A DNA stretch of 64,000 nt from Apostichopus japonicus (lineage: Eukaryota > Echinodermata > Holothuroidea > Aspidochirotida > Stichopodidae). The notes beneath the pieces are model-generated. The model saw only the letters and a program-made list of their open reading frames with translations, was not told the origin of the DNA and did not search any database. Positions within the stretch are counted from its first letter, which is position 1, and every line of letters begins with the position of its first letter. This document shows positions 60,228-64,000 of the stretch, one piece after another. Made by a program: the position numbers and the translations under genes. The stretch lies in the NCBI RefSeq assembly GCF_037975245.1, contig NC_092572.1, positions 22,248,489-22,312,488 of the forward strand, given 5' to 3'.

Positions 60228-61071
60228 AATTGACTTTCTTGCAAATTTGACTCAAAAAAATTGTTTGCCAAAGTCTACATGAGTAAAGTTTTCAAATTTG
60301 CAGCAAGGATCATCCTGAAACTAAGTTAGCTTATGTTTGCACGATTCCTGATAGTTTGCTGCAATAGTTTTCTGCATGGACGCTGCCTACAGCATGACAG
60401 TGTCACACCGTCCCTTGCATTCTGTACATTCAATACCAGAAATGATTACTACATGAGGTGGCCAGTCTGTCTGTTTGTCTGGTGTTATCCACACATGTGT
60501 TTGTTAGTGCACTATCACTCACCGTAGGATTAATGCACCAGTTATTCTTTGGCAGTCCCAGGGAGAGGACACAACTTTTGTTGGAGACGCTCGGCAAGGA
60601 AGAGCTGATCACTATAGAAACTCAACTGTTTTTGGATTGGTCAATAAATTTAACACAAATTTCTTTCTGTGGGAAGTCATTGAACATGTAAGGACTCTGG
60701 AATCTCTTTTTGGTTTATCAGTGATAAAAGTGCAGAGAATCGCGAAATATATTGCTGTGGGAAGAGTAAGTCAGTTTATAGTGAATGGAAGAGTAAATAC
60801 AAAATCAATAGTCAAATGCTTTTGAAGTTGTGGTTTTTGCCTTTGATATCTTTTGGAAAGTTTGTTTATTCTGTGGTTTTCATCATGTGTGCTTGGATTC
60901 TTTTACCATTAAGCTGGTTATCTACCTTGCTCTTTTAAGTTCTTGTGGAGATTAGCTTTATTCCATCTATTTACTATTTACAGTGTAGCAACATATCTTG
61001 TTCAGGACCATAGTTATTGCTCTTGTTTCTTTTAACTAATCTTTTATCAACTTTGTATTCTGTTTTGTGTT
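60228..61071. other. No gene recognised
   Basis: Several overlapping frames of 60-77 codons on both strands (60333-60825); none recognised. Confidence 0.35.
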
Positions 61072-61287
61072 GTATCTCAATCTGAAAGCAAAGCTTGTTT
61101 GAAAACCGCAGGAGAGAAGCATACCAAAGCCGACAAATTTACATCTCACCATTGGGACGGAAAAAATGATATTTATGTGAAATTTCATTCTCATTCCAGC
61201 TCCGATCCAAATAATCCATATTACTGGTTTAAAAAGGATATACGATTTGGTGGATTTTTTCTTGTCTCTGCAATCGATGATTTTTAA
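61072..61287 (+). pseudogene. Fucolectin-like (F5/8-like) domain segment
   Basis: The plus frame reads VVSQSESKACLKTAGEKHTK, then ADKFTSHHWDGKND, then FHSHSSSDPNNPYYWFKKDI, then RFGGFFLVSAIDDF and a stop. The order DG, H-S/T-S-S, N-P-Y/W-W, D-L/I and V-x-A fits the fucolectin (tachylectin-4/pentraxin-1) family, whose core is A-x-x-x-D-G ... H-T ... NPWWxVDLG ... V. The domain is cut after the DLG-equivalent, and the disulfide cysteines and Arg pair that would follow are absent. A possible acceptor (CTGAAAG) ends at 61088. No good donor follows, so this may be a broken exon. Confidence 0.33.
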
Positions 61288-64000
61288 GTTCCCTAAGCCC
61301 AGATGCAAGGATTCATTGCAAGTTTCCTTTAAGGAAATACATATTTAATATCAGTAAATCAGATAAGATATGCTAGATTAATATTGCCTTTCATTGTTAT
61401 AGGATGCCTAAAGAAAGACTCTTTTGCTTTTTAAACAGAGAAATGTTTCTACGCTAATAGAAAAAAAAAAAACTGGGAGATTAGTGCACTAGAGCTATTG
61501 AAGGGAAAGTTGATATTGTAGAATGATGAGATGTTGATTTAGAGGGATTACTGACAAAGTGTTGGATGTTTTTTTTTTCTTGCTTTACAGCTACGCACAG
61601 TAGTTGCACAACTAACTAATATAGAATGCTGCTCAAAGCTACCAAAAAATATATCTCTATATACTGTTGGAAATGCAGTATGTTGAATTGGTTACCAACC
61701 TTCTGAACAGTATAAGATTATCAGAAAAATGCCAAGTTGAGTTTAATAATTTGCAGCCTTAGCATCACGATCATAATCATCATCTTTATGAGTTGTACAG
61801 TAGTTGTGTGCATTGAGAGGAAGACCTAGATAGCAGAGGCACGGCCAGAGCAAAGAGAATTTGTCTCAAAGAGGAATATGTAATTTGATATCAGAAGGCT
61901 AATATGCGAGTCAATATTTGACTGGAAATGTTTTTGTGTACTTTGATCCGAAATGAATCGTTTGGTTTCGGAGGAATTAATGTCTGTTGACTTTTGGGCT
62001 TCTCTTCATGGGAATAGGATTACTTGGAGAACATGGGCAAAAAAGGAGGGAAAATTGTTTTTGAAGATCTGAATTTGAGATTGTGTAATGGAAATATATC
62101 TTGATGCCTGTAGGGATATTAATTTCATAAAGACCCAGTTTTACAGTGAGGTCTAGGCTATCTGACAAAAGACTAGGGCTAGAGTATATTACATACTAGC
62201 AGGATTGGGGGAAGAGTAAGGCATATTAGTGTGTTGTTTTAAAATTTAATAAATTAGTCTTCATGAAAGTGAGACGGCTCATTATTAGTCTTTAGTTTTA
62301 AATCCCTAACACTATAAGTAATTAGCTCGACTATTCAAGTTTCAATTTGGCAGCAGTAGGAAAAGGATGAAACTATTGTGACTTAATTGGCCTATTATAT
62401 GTCAATAATTAAATAGCAAAACTGTCCAGGGAACGAAATTCCAGAATTGACTTGAATATTTAAATAATCACTGATTAATTAGTTATGTTCATTTGGTGGA
62501 AACACTTGAAGGGGTTTGTCTTAGTATAACATCGTGGTTTGAGCAACAGCTGATAGGTTTGCTGAGATTGACCAATCAACTCCAAGAAGCTGCTGTAATA
62601 AAACTCAACAAGTTGTAACATACAATTGTGTCAAACATTGCTGATCTTATACAAAACAGTTTCGATAAGAGCGTCACTATAGTTACTGATATAAAGGCAA
62701 TCTGAAAATATCTGGTAAAACCCAAAAACATTCACAATACTGACTAGCGTAAGACAAGCATTGGTCTTTAATTTCAGTGATTGTGGTTCGATCAGTGAAC
62801 CAATTGGTTAGCTAAGCACATTGTACATTGAAAGTTAAATTGATAGCGTGGTTAAGTGCTTTTAATGTTTGCAATCTATGTCTGCTTGTTTAGCATGTGA
62901 CCATCCTACTACCATGATAGTTTGTATTATTGCTTTAATTAGTAGTTTAATTAATAAGTTAATTAGTTTGGGTATTCCCCTTTCTTTCTCTCCTCATCAG
63001 TTAAAACAATCAGTGGGTTTTACACAATCAGAGGGAACTGCAGTTATGACGATATAACAAAACCTATCACAGAAAACTCCAGTAAAACTTGAAGAACCTT
63101 CGCAATAAACTTTCATAAAGCTCGCAATAAAACCAAACTTAAAAGGAAAAAGTAGAACAAGCGAAAGTTTACATCGTCAAAATTACATTCTGGATTTGAC
63201 TCCCTAAAGATTGCTCTCCAACCGAGAAAACTCTTGGATCGTGACTGTGGATAATATGAGCTGTCGTCAGCCAGCTTACAATTTGTTTTCATTTCATCAA
63301 GAATTGTTCTACTTTTAGCGGTGGCAGCATTCAAACCCATCTTATTTCATTCCTGATACTGTCTGTGACTTTCCTACTCCTATATTAATGTTCTGCTTGT
63401 AACATTCGGTGCGAGGGTTTTTTAAAGACATGTCTTCTTTCTGAGAGTTTTGAAGGTGGAGTTTTATGTTTCTACTGTCTGTGCTAAACTACTCTGGAAT
63501 AGCCATCATATAGTGCTATGATGATGTTGATGCTTCATTGGACAAAACTATTTATTTTAATATTGTTTGGTGAGTAAAAATCTTCACTTTTACATTACTT
63601 TATATTTTTTGCTTCCAGACTTGGTGCCCATTAACCATTATGGTTTAATAGCATTTTTTAATATCGCATCATAAATATGTGTAGAAATAGTCAAATGAAA
63701 CCGGGAGAGTAGGTACTGTAAGTTAAATTGCGGATAAACTACAACACAGTCATGGATAGTTTGACAGTTGGTTTAATTTCAACTGTTGAAAACTTTAATT
63801 TTGCAAATAAGGTACAATAGTTTAGCATTGATGTCAAACATTCTATATGTTTCCTAATGTTTGCTCCTATGCAGCAACAACCTCGAAAATGGTTAACAAT
63901 ATGACATATTCTGCAGGTGTTTAAATTATATACCAACTGAATCCATTTTTACCTTAAATCATAAGATTCCGCACTCAATGGAAATTACAGTGTATAATAT
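61288..64000. other. No gene recognised apart from one minus frame
   Basis: AT-rich sequence. The minus frame at 61977-62168 follows a good acceptor-like CTTTTGTCAG but is unrecognised. The frame at 63113-63340 is listed separately. Confidence 0.4.
63113..63340 (-). CDS. Unrecognised coding-like frame, possible first exon
   Basis: The 75-codon frame starts at an ATG with A at -3 and G at +4. The first 59 residues (MGLNAATAKSRTILDEMKTN to NPECNFDD) are polar and protein-like. The rest is hydrophobic AT-driven sequence. A possible donor, GATGTAAAC, follows the aspartates, so the frame may be spliced out there. No domain recognised. Confidence 0.2.
   Translation of the reverse strand: MGLNAATAKSRTILDEMKTNCKLADDSSYYPQSRSKSFLGWRAIFRESNPECNFDDVNFRLFYFFLLSLVLLRAL

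Noticed and set aside
1-64000. A multi-gene defence, biosynthetic or operon-like system
   Set aside because: No set of adjacent intact coding genes exists in the window; all long frames are repeat artefacts or isolated short fragments.

Overview
This is a eukaryotic, AT-rich, gene-poor window dominated by repeats. Polymerase III SINE-type heads, non-LTR retrotransposon tails, cut-and-paste DNA transposons with target-site duplications, microsatellites and a spliced-looking signal-peptide exon all rule out a prokaryote. The mix of elements (hAT-like elements with TAGCCAAGG-type ends, TTAA-flanked MITEs, a lectin-like exon) suggests a marine invertebrate, perhaps an echinoderm. That placement is inference; nothing in the window identifies a species. 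No complete protein-coding gene could be read.

Tandem arrays fill roughly a fifth of the window. There are seven large, mutually unrelated ones: 42 bp (0.14-0.88 kb), 58 bp (2.7-6.8 kb, about 71 copies), 46 bp (15.5-18.3 kb, about 61 copies), 51 bp (23.75-26.2 kb, about 47 copies), 44 bp (28.15-28.8 kb), 12 bp (34.75-35.8 kb) and 31 bp (36.06-36.9 kb). Smaller arrays lie at 19.1, 29.9, 32.1, 45.7, 46.3, 47.7 and 59.6 kb, and AT-dinucleotide islands at 27.3 and 49.7 kb. The long open frames at 23.6-26.2 and 34.7-35.8 kb are by-products of repeat units divisible by three.

Dispersed elements fill much of the rest. A 1.63-kb element bounded by TTAA (8.71-10.35 kb) carries a THAP zinc-finger coding segment and looks like a decayed Kolobok-type transposon. 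Six copies of one roughly 365-bp TTAA-flanked MITE family lie between 12.5 and 52 kb. Four hAT-like elements have 8-bp target duplications (10.9, 32.9, 39.3 and 56.5 kb), and a fifth at 58.5 kb resembles the 39.3-kb one. A tRNA-derived SINE with an (ACAT)n tail occurs at 13.5, 21.1, 30.4 and 54.1 kb, and a 0.43-kb segment containing it is duplicated between 13.6 and 21.1 kb. A degenerate non-LTR retrotransposon 3' end lies at 19.9-20.2 kb.

Gene traces are few. The best is an exon at 15.229-15.402 kb with a strong acceptor, a short upstream ORF, a signal peptide and a GTAAGT donor; its intron would begin just before the 46-bp array. Weaker candidates are a fucolectin-like (F5/8-like) segment at 61.1-61.3 kb, a C-type-lectin-like remnant at 6.9-7.1 kb, minus-strand open stretches at 18.7, 20.4, 52.7, 58.9 and 63.1 kb, and opposed open frames at 55.8-56.2 kb. 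I saw no bacterial-style system, no CRISPR array and no operon. The most novel material is the THAP/TTAA element with the co-resident TTAA MITE family, and the sequence dynamics of the tandem arrays.
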